Notes: a model not told the origin generated them from the sequence alone. A DNA stretch of 39,370 nt from Actinomycetota bacterium (GCA_009699705.1 WLNQ01000003.1:1-39370); one strand, 5' to 3'. Counted from the stretch's first letter, positions 1 to 10,365 are shown. Numbers and translations: made by a program.

Positions 1-454
1 CAACGCCTTCGCCTCGACCGGTAAGGCCCAGGCCATCTGTGGTGGTGCCTGAAACACGAATCGGGGCTCCCACTGCTGCAGAAAGCACTGCTTGCGCTTC
101 CTCTCGCCGAGTTCCCATGCGCGGACTGTTGCCGATGACTTGGACTGAACCATTTGCGATGACAAATCCAGCAGCTCGCACGAGTGTGGCCACGTGGTTG
201 ACCATCGTGATGCCAGAAGCACCGCTCCACTGCGGGTCATCGGTGCCAAAGATCGAACCAAGATCACCAAGTCCAGCGGCAGACAGCAAGGCATCACAGA
301 GCGCATGGCAAGCCACATCTGCATCCGAATGCCCGGCTAGTCCGGTGACATCAGGCCAATGCAGACCTGCCATCCACATCTGGCGGCCAGACTCAAAAGC
401 GTGAACATCCACACCCATGCCCACATTCGGCATTGCAAACTCCGGATTAGCCAT
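1..454 (-). CDS. ispF: 2-C-methyl-D-erythritol 2,4-cyclodiphosphate synthase (3' end cut by window start)
   Basis: Minus-strand reading from ATG at 454: [66 protein letters not shown]; IspF-type DVHAF and GHSDADVxxHAxxDALLxAAxLGDLG motifs; directly follows ispD and overlaps its stop. Confidence 0.93.
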   Translation of the reverse strand, partial: MANPEFAMPNVGMGVDVHAFESGRQMWMAGLHWPDVTGLAGHSDADVACHALCDALLSAAGLGDLGSIFGTDDPQWSGASGITMVNHVATLVRAAGFVIANGSVQVIGNSPRMGTRREEAQAVLSAAVGAPIRVSGTTTDGLGLTGRGEGV

Positions 455-1160
455 TAGTTCGCGCTGCCCTTCTTTTTGTTAACAGGGCTTCTGCGAGTAA
501 CAAATCAATGGGGCGGGTCACCTTGAAGGCTTCTTCGTGGCCAGGAATCACCCGAACCGCAACTCCATGAAGTTCAACCAGACCCGCATCGTCGGTGGTC
601 AAGTCATCGTCAGCAGCAGCATGGGCTGCCTGTAGCACCGAACGCGAGAATCCCTGGGGGGTTTGCACTGCCCGCAATGAGCTGCGATCAGGAGTTCCTG
701 TAACGAACCCAGAGCCGTCAATAGTTTTGATGGTGTCTGTGACAGCAAGAGCTGGAATAACAGCGTCATGACCGCTTCGGACCTCGTGAACAACTGCGCT
801 CACGAGTTCACTTGGCACAAAGGGTCGAGCAGCATCGTGAACGAGCACCACGTCCACATCGTCAGGCAAGACGAGCAGGGCTCGGGCCACGGATGCTTGG
901 CGAGTTTCACCACCAGCAACGACCACAATTTCCGCTCCGCTTTCATGTTCAACAAAAAGCGCGCGAACCGCATCGACTTCAGTTTCAGGGGCCGCAATCA
1001 CCACGAGATCCACAACTCTTGAAGACGCCAAGCAGTGAACCGCATGAACGAGCATCGGAATTCCGCCAATAGTGCGCAAGGCTTTGGGCACCCCAGCACC
1101 GAGACGCTCACCGCGACCGGCGGCTGGTACCAGGGCCGCAGTGCGCCCTAGGACAGTCAC
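447..1160 (-). CDS. ispD: 2-C-methyl-D-erythritol 4-phosphate cytidylyltransferase
   Basis: ORF 237 aa; [19 protein letters not shown] nucleotidyltransferase signature, [16 protein letters not shown]; next to ispF and carD. Confidence 0.95.
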   Translation of the reverse strand: MTVLGRTAALVPAAGRGERLGAGVPKALRTIGGIPMLVHAVHCLASSRVVDLVVIAAPETEVDAVRALFVEHESGAEIVVVAGGETRQASVARALLVLPDDVDVVLVHDAARPFVPSELVSAVVHEVRSGHDAVIPALAVTDTIKTIDGSGFVTGTPDRSSLRAVQTPQGFSRSVLQAAHAAADDDLTTDDAGLVELHGVAVRVIPGHEEAFKVTRPIDLLLAEALLTKRRAARTNG

Positions 1161-1162
1161 AA

Positions 1163-1645
1163 CTAAGAGGCGAGGACCTCATCGAGGATGGCCTCAGCCT
1201 TAACCTCGTTGGTCTTCTCAGCTAGAGCCAGCTCGCTTACTAAAATTTGACGGGCTTTGGCGAGCATGCGCTTTTCGCCAGCCGACAAACCACGTTCTTT
1301 TTCACGGCGCCAAAGGTCGCGCACAACTTCAGCGACCTTGATGACGTCACCGGAAGCAAGCTTTTCCAAGTTTGCCTTGTAACGACGTGACCAGTTGGTT
1401 GGTTCTTCTGTGTAAGGCTGACGAAGCACATTGAAGACTTTGTCGAGTCCTTCAGCGTTGACGACGTCGCGCACGCCAACGAGGTCAACATTGTCCGAGG
1501 GGACGCGAACAGTCAGGTCACCTTGAGCAATTCGGAGCACTAAGTACTCGCGATCCTCACCCTTGACTGTGCGAATCTCCATGGCTTCGATAACTGCAGC
1601 CCCATGGTGTGGGTAGACGACCGTGTCGCCAACATTGAAAGCCAT
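1163..1645 (-). CDS. carD: CarD family transcriptional regulator
   Basis: ORF 160 aa; [23 protein letters not shown]..., [15 protein letters not shown]; CarD-ispD-ispF order typical of actinobacteria. Confidence 0.95.
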   Translation of the reverse strand: MAFNVGDTVVYPHHGAAVIEAMEIRTVKGEDREYLVLRIAQGDLTVRVPSDNVDLVGVRDVVNAEGLDKVFNVLRQPYTEEPTNWSRRYKANLEKLASGDVIKVAEVVRDLWRREKERGLSAGEKRMLAKARQILVSELALAEKTNEVKAEAILDEVLAS

Positions 1646-1732
1646 TGAGTAAAACCCCTTTCGAGACCGCTAAGACTACCACGGGGAGTACCACGAGAAG
1701 ACACGTAAAAATCTGGTCGCTACCCTTCCCTT

Positions 1733-2317
1733 GTGACGAACACACGGTTGACCCGACGCCCACTTGCCCGCCGCAGCTCAATTGCCCTCGCAGTTATGGC
1801 TCTTGCCGCAGTTCCAGCCCTCTCAGGCTGCTTCAGCGGTCAGGGAGCGACCACGACGGTGCAATCGGGCATGAATTCAGGTGACGGCACCATGGCTACG
1901 GCCGGTTCCATGAAGGTCGTCAACGTCACGATCGTGATTGGCGAAGGCGTGGGCCCGGCTCAGCTCATTGGAAACATCATCAACCAAGGAACTGGTGCTG
2001 ACACCCTGAACAGCATCGAAGTGGCCGGCCGGCCCGTGACTGCCCAGCCGCCAATTGGTGAAATCGCTCCAGCCCAAAGCATTACCTTCGGCTACCAAGA
2101 TTCCGCGATCAAAGTTCCAGTCCGCGGACTAGCAGCGGCGATCAGCACCTACGTGCCGGTTACATTTAATTTCCAAAACGCTGGAACATTGAAGATCAGT
2201 GTTTTGACTGTTCCTGACACGGGCATCTACGCCGGGATCACCAACACGGTGAAGGTTGAAAACCTGCTCCCTACGCCGGCTCCTGTTGCGAGCTCTTCGG
2301 CACCTGAAGCGCTATAA
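1733..2317 (+). CDS. Secreted lipoprotein, function unknown (possibly copper-chaperone-like fold)
   Basis: ORF 194 aa; N-terminal signal peptide with lipobox ALSGC; beta-rich body without a motif I can assign. Confidence 0.75.
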   Translation: MTNTRLTRRPLARRSSIALAVMALAAVPALSGCFSGQGATTTVQSGMNSGDGTMATAGSMKVVNVTIVIGEGVGPAQLIGNIINQGTGADTLNSIEVAGRPVTAQPPIGEIAPAQSITFGYQDSAIKVPVRGLAAAISTYVPVTFNFQNAGTLKISVLTVPDTGIYAGITNTVKVENLLPTPAPVASSSAPEAL

Positions 2318-2321
2318 CTCA

Positions 2322-2343
2322 GCTAAAACAAAGAAAATTTAGC
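2322..2343. terminator. Weak AT-rich inverted repeat between convergent genes, possible bidirectional terminator
   Basis: GCTAAA-acaaagaaaa-TTTAGC between lipoprotein stop (2317) and overlapping the regX3-like stop; only 6 bp stem. Confidence 0.25.
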
Positions 2344-3019
2344 CCTGATAGCGGTAGCCAAGACCGCGCACGGTTAACAGATGCACGGGGTTGGCCGGAT
2401 CACTTTCAACCTTGGAGCGAAGACGCTTGACGTGTACGTCAAGGGTCTTGGTGTCACCCACATAGTCGGCGCCCCAAATGCGATCAATGAGTTGAGTTCG
2501 TGTCATGACGCGACCAGCATTTCGAACGAGAAACTCAAGTAGGTCGAATTCTTTGAGTGGCATCGTGGTTTGTTCACCGCGGATCGTTACGACGTGACGA
2601 TCCAAGTCGATGCGCACTGGACCTTCTTCAACCACGGTGGGTAAGAGATCTTCAACATCACCGTGGCGACGCAAAACCGCTTTGATGCGAGCGAGTAGTT
2701 CTCGTGACGAGAAAGGCTTCGTTACATAGTCGTCTGCGCCAAGTTCAAGACCAACCACCTTGTCGACTTCACCGTCTTTAGCTGAGAGCATGATGATTGG
2801 GACTGAAGATTTCATTCGTATGTGCTTACAAACTTCAGTGCCTGACAAGCCTGGCAACATCAAGTCGAGTAACAACAAATCCGCGCCATTGCGGTCAAAA
2901 AGTTCGATGGCTTTATTACCATCAGCTGCTACTTCAACTTCGTAACCTTCGCGCTTCAACATGAACGCAAGTGCCTCAGAAAACGACTCCTCGTCTTCCA
3001 CGATCAATACCTTGGTCAT
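2339..3019 (-). CDS. regX3: Two-component response regulator, OmpR/PhoB family (RegX3-like)
   Basis: ORF 226 aa; VLIVEDEESF, LLLDLMLPG, K in DYVTKPFS, winged-helix VRGLGYRY; paired with histidine kinase. Confidence 0.85.
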   Translation of the reverse strand: MTKVLIVEDEESFSEALAFMLKREGYEVEVAADGNKAIELFDRNGADLLLLDLMLPGLSGTEVCKHIRMKSSVPIIMLSAKDGEVDKVVGLELGADDYVTKPFSSRELLARIKAVLRRHGDVEDLLPTVVEEGPVRIDLDRHVVTIRGEQTTMPLKEFDLLEFLVRNAGRVMTRTQLIDRIWGADYVGDTKTLDVHVKRLRSKVESDPANPVHLLTVRGLGYRYQG

Positions 3020-4182
3020 GAGCGCGAATCTCCATTCATTGCAGGCACTTCTACGATATTCGATTCATTCGTCGCATTCTCTGCATCGGCACCTGTGTAG
3101 GTGGGCAGGCGCAGAGTAAAGGTAGAGCCAACGCCAACTTCGGACCACACCGCGCATTCACCACCGTGGTTTTGGCACACATGCTTCACGATTGCTAGGC
3201 CCAGACCGGTGCCTCCGGTCACCCGAGAGCGAGCTGGGTCAACACGGTAAAAACGTTCGAAAACTCGATCGAGATCGTTTGATGGAATTCCGATGCCCTG
3301 ATCCTTGACCATGATCTCGACGATGGAATTAATTTCACGAGTATGAATCGCAACGCTGGTGCCATCTGAGGAATAGGCGATCGCATTGACCAGCAAGTTA
3401 CGCACTGCGGTTTGCAGTTGACTGGCATCGGCGAACACAAAAGTTGGGGCCTCCGATGCGACGACTACAGAAATCCCGCGGTCCACCGCGATCATGCGGA
3501 CATCTTCAACTGCTCGTTGCACCACCTCGTCGATGTCTACGACGTTTGAATGAGTCAGCGGATCATCACCTTGGAGTCGCGAAAGATCGATGATGTCTTG
3601 CACAAGGTGACCTAGCCGGGTTGCTTCCATCTGCATGCGCTCAGCGAAGTGACGAACTTGTTCTGGATCCTCGCTGGCAGATTGCACTGCTTCAGCAAGC
3701 ACGGAAAGTGCCCCGACCGGCGTTTTCAACTCGTGGCTGATGTTTGCAACAAAATCGCGCCGGACTGCATCGACTCGGCGTTCTTCGGCCAAGTCATCAA
3801 TCAACACCAAGATCGCGCCCGTGCCAAGGTCAGCTACCCGAACGCGAAGTTCCAGCATTTCTCGACCAAGAGGTGGGCGACGAACCCGCATTTCTTCTTC
3901 GCGTGAATCACCATCGCCCGCAACGGCATGAACCAACTTGGCGATCTCTCGCACCGTCATGACATTGCGGTTCACAAGGCCAAGGGCCGAAGCTTTTGGG
4001 CTAGCACGAAGAATATTTCCATCTTGATCTGCCACGATCGAGCACGAAGGAAGGACCGCGAGAATGCGCGCCACCTCGTCAGGGATCTCTTGGATTTCAG
4101 AGTTCGGACCTTCGCTGTGCTCCACCCGAAGCAATTTACTTGTCACATTCGAAGGATATGGAGGCCAGGGGCGTAAGAGCAA
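3016..4182 (-). CDS. senX3: Sensor histidine kinase (SenX3-like), no N-terminal transmembrane segment evident; true start uncertain (ORF opens with TTG)
   Basis: ORF 388 aa; H-box FVANISHELKTPVGAL, N-box, G-boxes DQGIGIP and GGTGLGLAIVKH; 4 bp overlap with regX3. Confidence 0.82.
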   Translation of the reverse strand: MLLRPWPPYPSNVTSKLLRVEHSEGPNSEIQEIPDEVARILAVLPSCSIVADQDGNILRASPKASALGLVNRNVMTVREIAKLVHAVAGDGDSREEEMRVRRPPLGREMLELRVRVADLGTGAILVLIDDLAEERRVDAVRRDFVANISHELKTPVGALSVLAEAVQSASEDPEQVRHFAERMQMEATRLGHLVQDIIDLSRLQGDDPLTHSNVVDIDEVVQRAVEDVRMIAVDRGISVVVASEAPTFVFADASQLQTAVRNLLVNAIAYSSDGTSVAIHTREINSIVEIMVKDQGIGIPSNDLDRVFERFYRVDPARSRVTGGTGLGLAIVKHVCQNHGGECAVWSEVGVGSTFTLRLPTYTGADAENATNESNIVEVPAMNGDSRS

Positions 4183-4217
4183 TCAACAGGCGCTTGGGCT
4201 CCGAACTTTCGCTCAGG

Positions 4218-4270
4218 GTTCACCTGACCCACTTGTCATTCACTTCGCCTTTATGTGACGTTCAACCTTT
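4218..4270. promoter_or_regulatory. Candidate PHO-box-like repeats in the senX3/phoU divergent region
   Basis: GTTCACC (4218), ATTCACT (4238), GTTCAAC (4260): TTCA cores at 4219, 4239, 4261, spaced 20 and 22 bp. Confidence 0.35.
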
Positions 4271-4340
4271 CGCCATGTTGTTACCCAAGAGTGTGCCTAT
4301 GGGGACGTATGCTCCACGCCGAAGGGGGTTTCGCCTACCC

Positions 4341-4994
4341 ATGGCATATGCAGATGATTTAGAAGCAGTTAACGCGCGGTTGATGGAAGTAGCCGACCTC
4401 GCGGGCTCTGCCATGTTCATGGCTACCCAATCCCTACTGAACGCCGATAACGACTTGGCTCAGGGCGTTATCGCCCAAGACGAGCGCATTGACATCCTCG
4501 CGGCAGAAATCGAAGAACGCTGCGTGGAATTAATTTCCATACATCACCCCACCGACCGAGAATTGCGCATTCTCATCGGATCCCTGCGCATCGCTGCCTC
4601 CCTTGAGCGCATGGGCGACCTTGCTTCGCATGTGGCCAAGCAAGCCCGAATGCGTTTTCCAAACCCCGTGGTTCCCCAAGAACTTCGCAGCACGTTTGAG
4701 GAAATGGGCGCCCTAGCTCAGGCCATTGTCACCAAGACCGCCGAGGTTATTGCCACCAAAGATCTAACGCTCGCCACCGATATTGCCGGACACGATGAAG
4801 ATGTCGATCGCCTCCACCTTGAGCTCTTTCGCGTGGTTCTTTCCCCAACGTGGCAACATGGGGTGGAAAGCGCTATCGACATCACCCTGCTTTCGCGTTA
4901 CTACGAGCGATATGCCGACCATGCCGTGTCAGTGACCCGGCGCCTGATCACCATCGTGACTGGTGATCCTTATGTCGGGGTCTCCCTCACCTAA
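4341..4994 (+). CDS. phoU: Phosphate transport system regulatory protein PhoU (longer ORF from 4140 probably over-extended)
   Basis: Reading from ATG 4341: MAYADDLEAVNARLMEVADLAGSAM...; LRILIGSLRIAASLERMGDLASHVAK and YYERYADHAVSVTRR PhoU signatures. Confidence 0.9.
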   Translation: MAYADDLEAVNARLMEVADLAGSAMFMATQSLLNADNDLAQGVIAQDERIDILAAEIEERCVELISIHHPTDRELRILIGSLRIAASLERMGDLASHVAKQARMRFPNPVVPQELRSTFEEMGALAQAIVTKTAEVIATKDLTLATDIAGHDEDVDRLHLELFRVVLSPTWQHGVESAIDITLLSRYYERYADHAVSVTRRLITIVTGDPYVGVSLT

Positions 4995-5055
4995 GCGATA
5001 AGCGCAAGCGGTTGTCAGTTTCGCACCTTTTATGTAAGGCTGCCCTAACGGGGAT

Positions 5056-6372
5056 TTGGCTAGGGAGGTGAAAATGACGGTCAGTGCGTTGCACCCACAT
5101 CGGAAAGTACCCAACCGGGTGGCTTTGCTGTCTATTCATACTTCACCCCTTGATCAGCCAGGCACGGGCGATGCTGGCGGCATGAACGTCTACGTGCTCG
5201 AAACGGCGAAACAACTCGCACATGCGGGTGTCGAAGTCGAAGTCTTTACCCGCGCAACCCGCTCAAATCATGAGTCAGTGGTTGAAATTGCTCCCGGAAT
5301 TTTGGTCCGCCATGTGACAGCCGGCCCTTTTGAGGGATTGCGCAAGGAAGACCTACCTGGCCAGCTCTGCGCTGTTACCTCTGGCGTGCTTCGGGCTGAA
5401 GCTTCCCGCCCTGAAGGTTGGTTCGACTTGATCCACTCACATTATTGGCTTTCAGGCCAAGTGGGCTGGTTGGCCTCTGAGCGCTGGGGCGTCCCGCTCG
5501 TGCACACGATGCACACGATGGCAAAAGTGAAAAATGCTGACTTAGCTCTAGGTGACAAGCCTGAACCTCAAGGCCGGGTTATCGGGGAAGAACAAGTAGT
5601 CGAAGCTGCGACACGACTCATCGCCAATACCCGGGATGAAGCACGACAACTCATTGATTTATATGACGCCAACCCCGCCCACGTTGATGTGGTGCACCCA
5701 GGTGTGGATCTTTCGCTGTTCTCCCCGGGCAGCCAAGTCAGCTCCCGTGCTCGATTTGGCGTGAACCCCGACGCGTTGTTGTTGTTGTTTGTCGGGCGCA
5801 TCCAACCGCTGAAGGCTCCTGATGTGTTGTTACGTGCAGCCGCCGAAATGGTGCGAACACACCCTGAATTGCGTTCGCGTTTGCTCGTTGTGATTGCTGG
5901 TGGACCTTCAGGTTCTGGTCTAGACCGCCCAACGTCGCTCGTAGATTTAGCGCATGAACTCGGCATCACTGACCTTGTTCGATTTGAACCACCTACTGAT
6001 CGGGCAACCCTTGCAGATTGGTTCCGAGCTGCTGACCTCACCGTGGTGCCGTCGTACTCAGAATCATTTGGTCTGGTCGCTATTGAGTCACAAGCCTGCG
6101 GAACGCCAGTTGTTGCTGCAGCGGTTGGTGGTTTACGCACAGCAATTGCGAACCATGAGAGTGGCGTGTTGATAGACAGCCACAATCCTGTGGATTACGC
6201 AGCCGTTATGTGTTCGCTCCTACAGGATCGAAATCAACTGAAAAAGTTGCAGGTTGGTTCACGCAAACATGCAGAAAACTTTGGCTGGCAAGTAACTGCA
6301 CGCGGACTCCTTGATTCTTATTCGCTCGCAATTTCTGACTATGCAATGCGCACAACTAGTGTTGCACTGTGA
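5056..6372 (+). CDS. mshA: D-inositol-3-phosphate glycosyltransferase (mycothiol biosynthesis)
   Basis: ORF 438 aa; [70 protein letters not shown] ggaggtg upstream. Confidence 0.95.
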   Translation: MAREVKMTVSALHPHRKVPNRVALLSIHTSPLDQPGTGDAGGMNVYVLETAKQLAHAGVEVEVFTRATRSNHESVVEIAPGILVRHVTAGPFEGLRKEDLPGQLCAVTSGVLRAEASRPEGWFDLIHSHYWLSGQVGWLASERWGVPLVHTMHTMAKVKNADLALGDKPEPQGRVIGEEQVVEAATRLIANTRDEARQLIDLYDANPAHVDVVHPGVDLSLFSPGSQVSSRARFGVNPDALLLLFVGRIQPLKAPDVLLRAAAEMVRTHPELRSRLLVVIAGGPSGSGLDRPTSLVDLAHELGITDLVRFEPPTDRATLADWFRAADLTVVPSYSESFGLVAIESQACGTPVVAAAVGGLRTAIANHESGVLIDSHNPVDYAAVMCSLLQDRNQLKKLQVGSRKHAENFGWQVTARGLLDSYSLAISDYAMRTTSVAL

Positions 6373-6385
6373 AGGTAATACGTAG

Positions 6386-6889
6386 GTGAGCGAAAAAGAA
6401 TCAGTCAGCGCAGAGATCCGCGCTTATCTAGAACTCAACGAAATTGAATTTGAAGAAATTGCCGGACCCACTTTCGTCGTGACTCTTCCCGGTGTGAAGA
6501 AACTGAAAACCAACGTCGCCCTTCGAGTTGGTACACATGCCGTGTCGGTCAGTGCCTTCGTTGCCCGGTGCCCAGAAGAAAATGCGGACAAGGTGCACGC
6601 CTGGCTCCTCGAAAAAAATCGACGCATGTACGGGGTCGCGTTTTCCATTGATCAATACGGTGATATTTATTTAACTGGTCGCGTCGCACTCCGGGCCATC
6701 GATGATCACGAACTTGATCGACTGCTCGGCTCAGTTCTTGAATACGCAGACGAGTCTTTCAACCCCATCCTTGAACTTGGGTTTCTCAGCGCGATGCAAC
6801 GCGAATGGGACTGGCGCATTTCCCGCGGCGAACCAACCTTCAACCTCGAAGCGTGGCGACACCTCCTTGAACATCCCAGTGAGCAATAA
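6386..6889 (+). CDS. YbjN domain-containing protein
   Basis: ORF 167 aa, GTG start; position between mshA and gpmA and sequence type (LLEKNRRMYGVAFSIDQYGDIYLTGRVAL) typical of actinobacterial YbjN proteins. Confidence 0.85.
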   Translation: MSEKESVSAEIRAYLELNEIEFEEIAGPTFVVTLPGVKKLKTNVALRVGTHAVSVSAFVARCPEENADKVHAWLLEKNRRMYGVAFSIDQYGDIYLTGRVALRAIDDHELDRLLGSVLEYADESFNPILELGFLSAMQREWDWRISRGEPTFNLEAWRHLLEHPSEQ

Positions 6890-6916
6890 CCAAGCCGCTA
6901 CCGGCAAAATGTGGTC

Positions 6917-7687
6917 ATGACTACAAGCCAGGCCCCTTACACCTTGATTCTGCTTCGCCATGGCGAAAGCGAATGGAACGCCAAGAATCTGTTCACAGGG
7001 TGGGTCGATGTTGATCTGAACGACAAAGGCTTGGCTGAGGCCCAACGGGGCGGTGAACTCTTAAAGGCTGCCGGAATCTTCCCTGATGTTGTACACACCT
7101 CGCTGCTGAAGCGCGCCATCAAGACGAGCCAGATTGCTCTGGAAGCAGCAGACCGCCATTGGATCCCTGTGGTGCGCAACTGGCGCCTAAACGAACGTCA
7201 CTACGGCGCGCTCCAAGGAAAAGACAAGGCCCAGACCCTCGCGGAATATGGCGAAGAGCAATTCATGCTCTGGCGTCGCTCATATGACACCCCGCCGCCA
7301 GCGATTGACCCCAATAACGAGTGGGCCCAAACCCACGAAGTTCGCTATTCAAGCTTGCCTCCGGAAGCCGTTCCTGCGACAGAATGTTTGAAAGATGTTG
7401 TCACGCGTTTAATCCCCTACTGGGAAGACGTGATCGTTGCCGAAGACTTGCGTGCCGGAAAAACAGTGTTGATCGCTGCTCATGGCAACTCACTTCGCGC
7501 ACTCGTGAAGCACCTCGACGGGATATCCGATGCTGATATCGCCGGGCTCAATATTCCAACCGGTATCCCGCTGATCTATCGTCTCGACGAAAACCTCAAG
7601 CCAATCATCGCCGGTGGGCAATATTTGGATCCAGAAGCGGCAGCCACTGCCGCAGCCGCCGTTGCTGCACAGGGCAAGAAGAAGTAA
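6917..7687 (+). CDS. gpmA: 2,3-bisphosphoglycerate-dependent phosphoglycerate mutase
   Basis: ORF from 6911 (likely ATG 6917); [56 protein letters not shown]. Confidence 0.96.
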   Translation: MTTSQAPYTLILLRHGESEWNAKNLFTGWVDVDLNDKGLAEAQRGGELLKAAGIFPDVVHTSLLKRAIKTSQIALEAADRHWIPVVRNWRLNERHYGALQGKDKAQTLAEYGEEQFMLWRRSYDTPPPAIDPNNEWAQTHEVRYSSLPPEAVPATECLKDVVTRLIPYWEDVIVAEDLRAGKTVLIAAHGNSLRALVKHLDGISDADIAGLNIPTGIPLIYRLDENLKPIIAGGQYLDPEAAATAAAAVAAQGKKK

Positions 7688-8005
7688 CTACCAGCGGTTG
7701 TTCAAAATCTCCTGGATGCGCGGGCGCACATCGAAGAGATAGACCAACGATGCTACGAGCCCTGCGATCCCCAAGAGCCCCAATGGATCTTGGAAGATCA
7801 AACCTGCCAGAGCTGATATCCCGGTCAAGACGAGCCATAACGGCTTGGATTGGCGCCCAACAGCGGCGAAAGCCTGCGCTGGCCTACGAACACAATCGGC
7901 GAATGCGTAGATCTTCAACCCAAGGAAGAGAACCCACAGCACCAAGATCACAATGTTTTGCACCTGAAAGAACACCACCTCAAGGTAACTGATGGGCAAG
8001 ACCAT
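7688..8005 (-). CDS. DUF2516-type small membrane protein
   Basis: ORF 105 aa with 3 hydrophobic segments; ends adjacent to the gpmA stop in convergent orientation. Confidence 0.7.
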   Translation of the reverse strand: MVLPISYLEVVFFQVQNIVILVLWVLFLGLKIYAFADCVRRPAQAFAAVGRQSKPLWLVLTGISALAGLIFQDPLGLLGIAGLVASLVYLFDVRPRIQEILNNRW

Positions 8006-8023
8006 TCATGACAGGGTGGGTAC

Positions 8024-8473
8024 ATGAGAGCGCTAGTGCAACGAGCCCTAGGGGCAAGCGTCAGCGTTGATGGCGAAGTCCTTGGAAGCTTCTCGGGGCC
8101 CGGCCTAGTGGTTCTCATCGGCGTGACCCACACCGATGATGCGCCTACCGCCCAAAAACTGGCGGAAAAAATCTTTCAGCTACGAATTTTCAATGGCGAT
8201 TCCGGCGAGGTTTCAGCCAGAGATCTGGACGCACCTTTGCTCGTGATTAGCCAATTCACGTTATACGCAGACACGAAAAAAGGTCGCCGCCCCAGTTGGG
8301 ATGCCGCCGCCCCTGCGCCGATTGCCGAGCCGCTCGTTCAAGAATGTATCGATGCCCTGCGTCGCCTTGGAGCAACAGTTCACACCGGTAAGTTCGGCGC
8401 AGATATGCAAGTGAACTTCACCAATGACGGTCCCATCACCATTTTGTTGGAGCTGGATCCTCCACTGCTGTAA
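8024..8473 (+). CDS. dtd: D-aminoacyl-tRNA deacylase
   Basis: ORF 149 aa; [55 protein letters not shown]. Confidence 0.95.
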   Translation: MRALVQRALGASVSVDGEVLGSFSGPGLVVLIGVTHTDDAPTAQKLAEKIFQLRIFNGDSGEVSARDLDAPLLVISQFTLYADTKKGRRPSWDAAAPAPIAEPLVQECIDALRRLGATVHTGKFGADMQVNFTNDGPITILLELDPPLL

Positions 8474-9392
8474 TCACAATTGAGTCATGTTCTACAAGGA
8501 GTTCTTCGCCAACGCCAACATTGCGTTTGAGTATTGCTAGGGCAACCATTCCTTCTTCGTAATGCCGCGCTGCTGTGCCAATCCAACCCACGGGTTTACC
8601 GTTAAGTGAGATCACATCGCCATGGACAGGCAGTTCTTCAGCTGAACCATCGAGGTGCAGCAGGGTTAGCCGCCTCGGTGGTTGACCAAGATTGTTCACC
8701 TTGGCCACGGTTTCCTGTCCGCGATAACAGCCCTTATTGAGATGCACGGCCGAGTTCAACCAATTGACTTCATTGGGAATCGTGCGGTGATCGGTCTCGC
8801 AATTCATTCGTGGCATTCCGGCAGAAACTCGCAAAGCTTCTAGCGCCCAAGAACCAGCCTCTGGCGCTAAAGCCAGGCGATCCTCGAGTTCTGCCCGCGG
8901 AATCACCACTTCGCGGCCAGCAAATCCGCGAGCTGCGAACGGCTGCGGCACTAACCAACTTGGAAAGTCAGGATCAACGACACTCTTTGGCTCCCACACC
9001 ACGGCGAAGTCAGCACTGACATCTGCAACTTCAACCCGCAACATGAAACGCATACTGTTGAGATATGCCAACAGGGTTTCGGCCTGCCCGGGCTGAGTCA
9101 CAATCCAGGCAGTGTCGCCGTCGTCAACAAGGTGGAGTTCATATTCAACGTGACCATTGGGACTCAGGATCAGTCCCAATGCACTCTCACCTGGCTGAAG
9201 AGCGTTCACCAACTGAGTGATGAGGTCATTGAGCCAACTCAAGCGATCTGGCCCAGTAACAGTCAGGACGCTTCTATTGCTTAAGTCGACAATGCCAACA
9301 CCTTGGGCAAGTAGACGTTGCTCGCCAAGTGGATCGCCGCAATGCCAAGGCATGCCTTGATCAAAAATTACTTCCGACGGTGCAACTCGCAT
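8436..9392 (-). CDS. ygfZ: YgfZ/GcvT-type folate-binding protein
   Basis: Likely start ATG at 9392 ([12 protein letters not shown]); [23 protein letters not shown] signature; overlaps stop of upstream Fur gene. Confidence 0.88.
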   Translation of the reverse strand: MRVAPSEVIFDQGMPWHCGDPLGEQRLLAQGVGIVDLSNRSVLTVTGPDRLSWLNDLITQLVNALQPGESALGLILSPNGHVEYELHLVDDGDTAWIVTQPGQAETLLAYLNSMRFMLRVEVADVSADFAVVWEPKSVVDPDFPSWLVPQPFAARGFAGREVVIPRAELEDRLALAPEAGSWALEALRVSAGMPRMNCETDHRTIPNEVNWLNSAVHLNKGCYRGQETVAKVNNLGQPPRRLTLLHLDGSAEELPVHGDVISLNGKPVGWIGTAARHYEEGMVALAILKRNVGVGEELLVEHDSIVITAVEDPAPTKW

Positions 9393-9835
9393 CACGTGTT
9401 CCTTAATAAGTCTTCGCCAGGAACTCCAAAGCATGATTCACACTCACCATGCATTGCCATGTGCGAAATATCGGTCACGAACTTATGCTCTGATCGTAAT
9501 TCAGCAATAAACGCATCCGCAATCGCACTTGGCGCGCTTGAGACTTTGCCGCAGGTATCACAAACTAAATGAATGTGGATGTCTTCATCAACAGCGTGGT
9601 AGGTCGGCGCCCCATGCCCAATATGTGCGTGTGTCACAAGGTCAACGTCTTCAAGTACTTCAAGGGTTCGATACACCGTTGAGAGGTTTACTCCCGATGC
9701 AGTGCGCTGAACTTCTATCAAGATCTCTTCAGGTGTGCCATGGCGTAGATGTTCAACTGCCTCAAGAACCAGTTGACGTTGCGGGGTAATGCGAAAACCG
9801 TGAGTGCGCAGTCGCTGCTCCCAGTCTTTGTTCAC
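9392..9835 (-). CDS. Fur family transcriptional regulator
   Basis: Likely GTG start at 9835 (VNKDWEQRLRTHGFRITPQRQLVLEAV); LSTVYRTLEVLEDVDLV, HIHLVCDTCGKV, GECESCFG (two CxxC). Confidence 0.92.
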   Translation of the reverse strand: MNKDWEQRLRTHGFRITPQRQLVLEAVEHLRHGTPEEILIEVQRTASGVNLSTVYRTLEVLEDVDLVTHAHIGHGAPTYHAVDEDIHIHLVCDTCGKVSSAPSAIADAFIAELRSEHKFVTDISHMAMHGECESCFGVPGEDLLRNT

Positions 9836-10359
9836 GAAGGTTCCTCGGAGCGATGCAGGGTGGCGGCCAGGTGATTGCTCACTGGCTCGCCCATCGCTGC
9901 CATATCGAAGGTCCACAGCAATTTGCCTTCGACTAATCCATACAGTCGATGGCCTTCGGTGTATTCCTTTGCGCTTTGTGTGCGCGCAACGAGGTCTGTG
10001 CGCATTTCGGCGCGGGCACCAGTGATTTGGGCTTGTTCAATTCCAGTGATTTCTACCTTGCCGTACCAAATTTCGGAATAGCCGGTGGGATGTGAAAGTT
10101 GCATTTCGAGATGGTTCTCGGGGCGAGGACGCACAAATCCGGATTCAGAAGCCAGCGGGCGCACTCGATTGCCTTCGTCATCAAGCAGCCAACTGCGCGA
10201 CCAATAAGTCAAGAATGGGCGGCCATCAGTGCTGAAACTTATTTCCTGACCAAAGCGGAAATCCTCGATCGAGGGATACTGCCCGGTGCCAACACCTACC
10301 CAATGGCCAATCAACCAGGAGATAGGGGCGAGCTCAGCAGCTGTGGTGTTGGGATCCAT
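9832..10359 (-). CDS. FABP-like / nitrobindin heme-binding domain protein
   Basis: ORF 175 aa; ISWLIGHWVGVGTGQYPSIEDFRFGQEISF and PLASESGFVRP typical of nitrobindin-type proteins; GTGA overlap with Fur gene. Confidence 0.85.
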   Translation of the reverse strand: MDPNTTAAELAPISWLIGHWVGVGTGQYPSIEDFRFGQEISFSTDGRPFLTYWSRSWLLDDEGNRVRPLASESGFVRPRPENHLEMQLSHPTGYSEIWYGKVEITGIEQAQITGARAEMRTDLVARTQSAKEYTEGHRLYGLVEGKLLWTFDMAAMGEPVSNHLAATLHRSEEPS

Positions 10360-10365
10360 GAGTAT

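Noticed and set aside
5775-5792. GTTGTTGTTGTT simple repeat in mshA
   Set aside because: Codes for the Leu run LLLLF before the conserved VGRI motif of the glycosyltransferase; ordinary codon usage
5568-6185. 205-aa minus-strand ORF within mshA
   Set aside because: Antisense to strongly conserved mshA; low-complexity Ser/Arg/Asn-rich product
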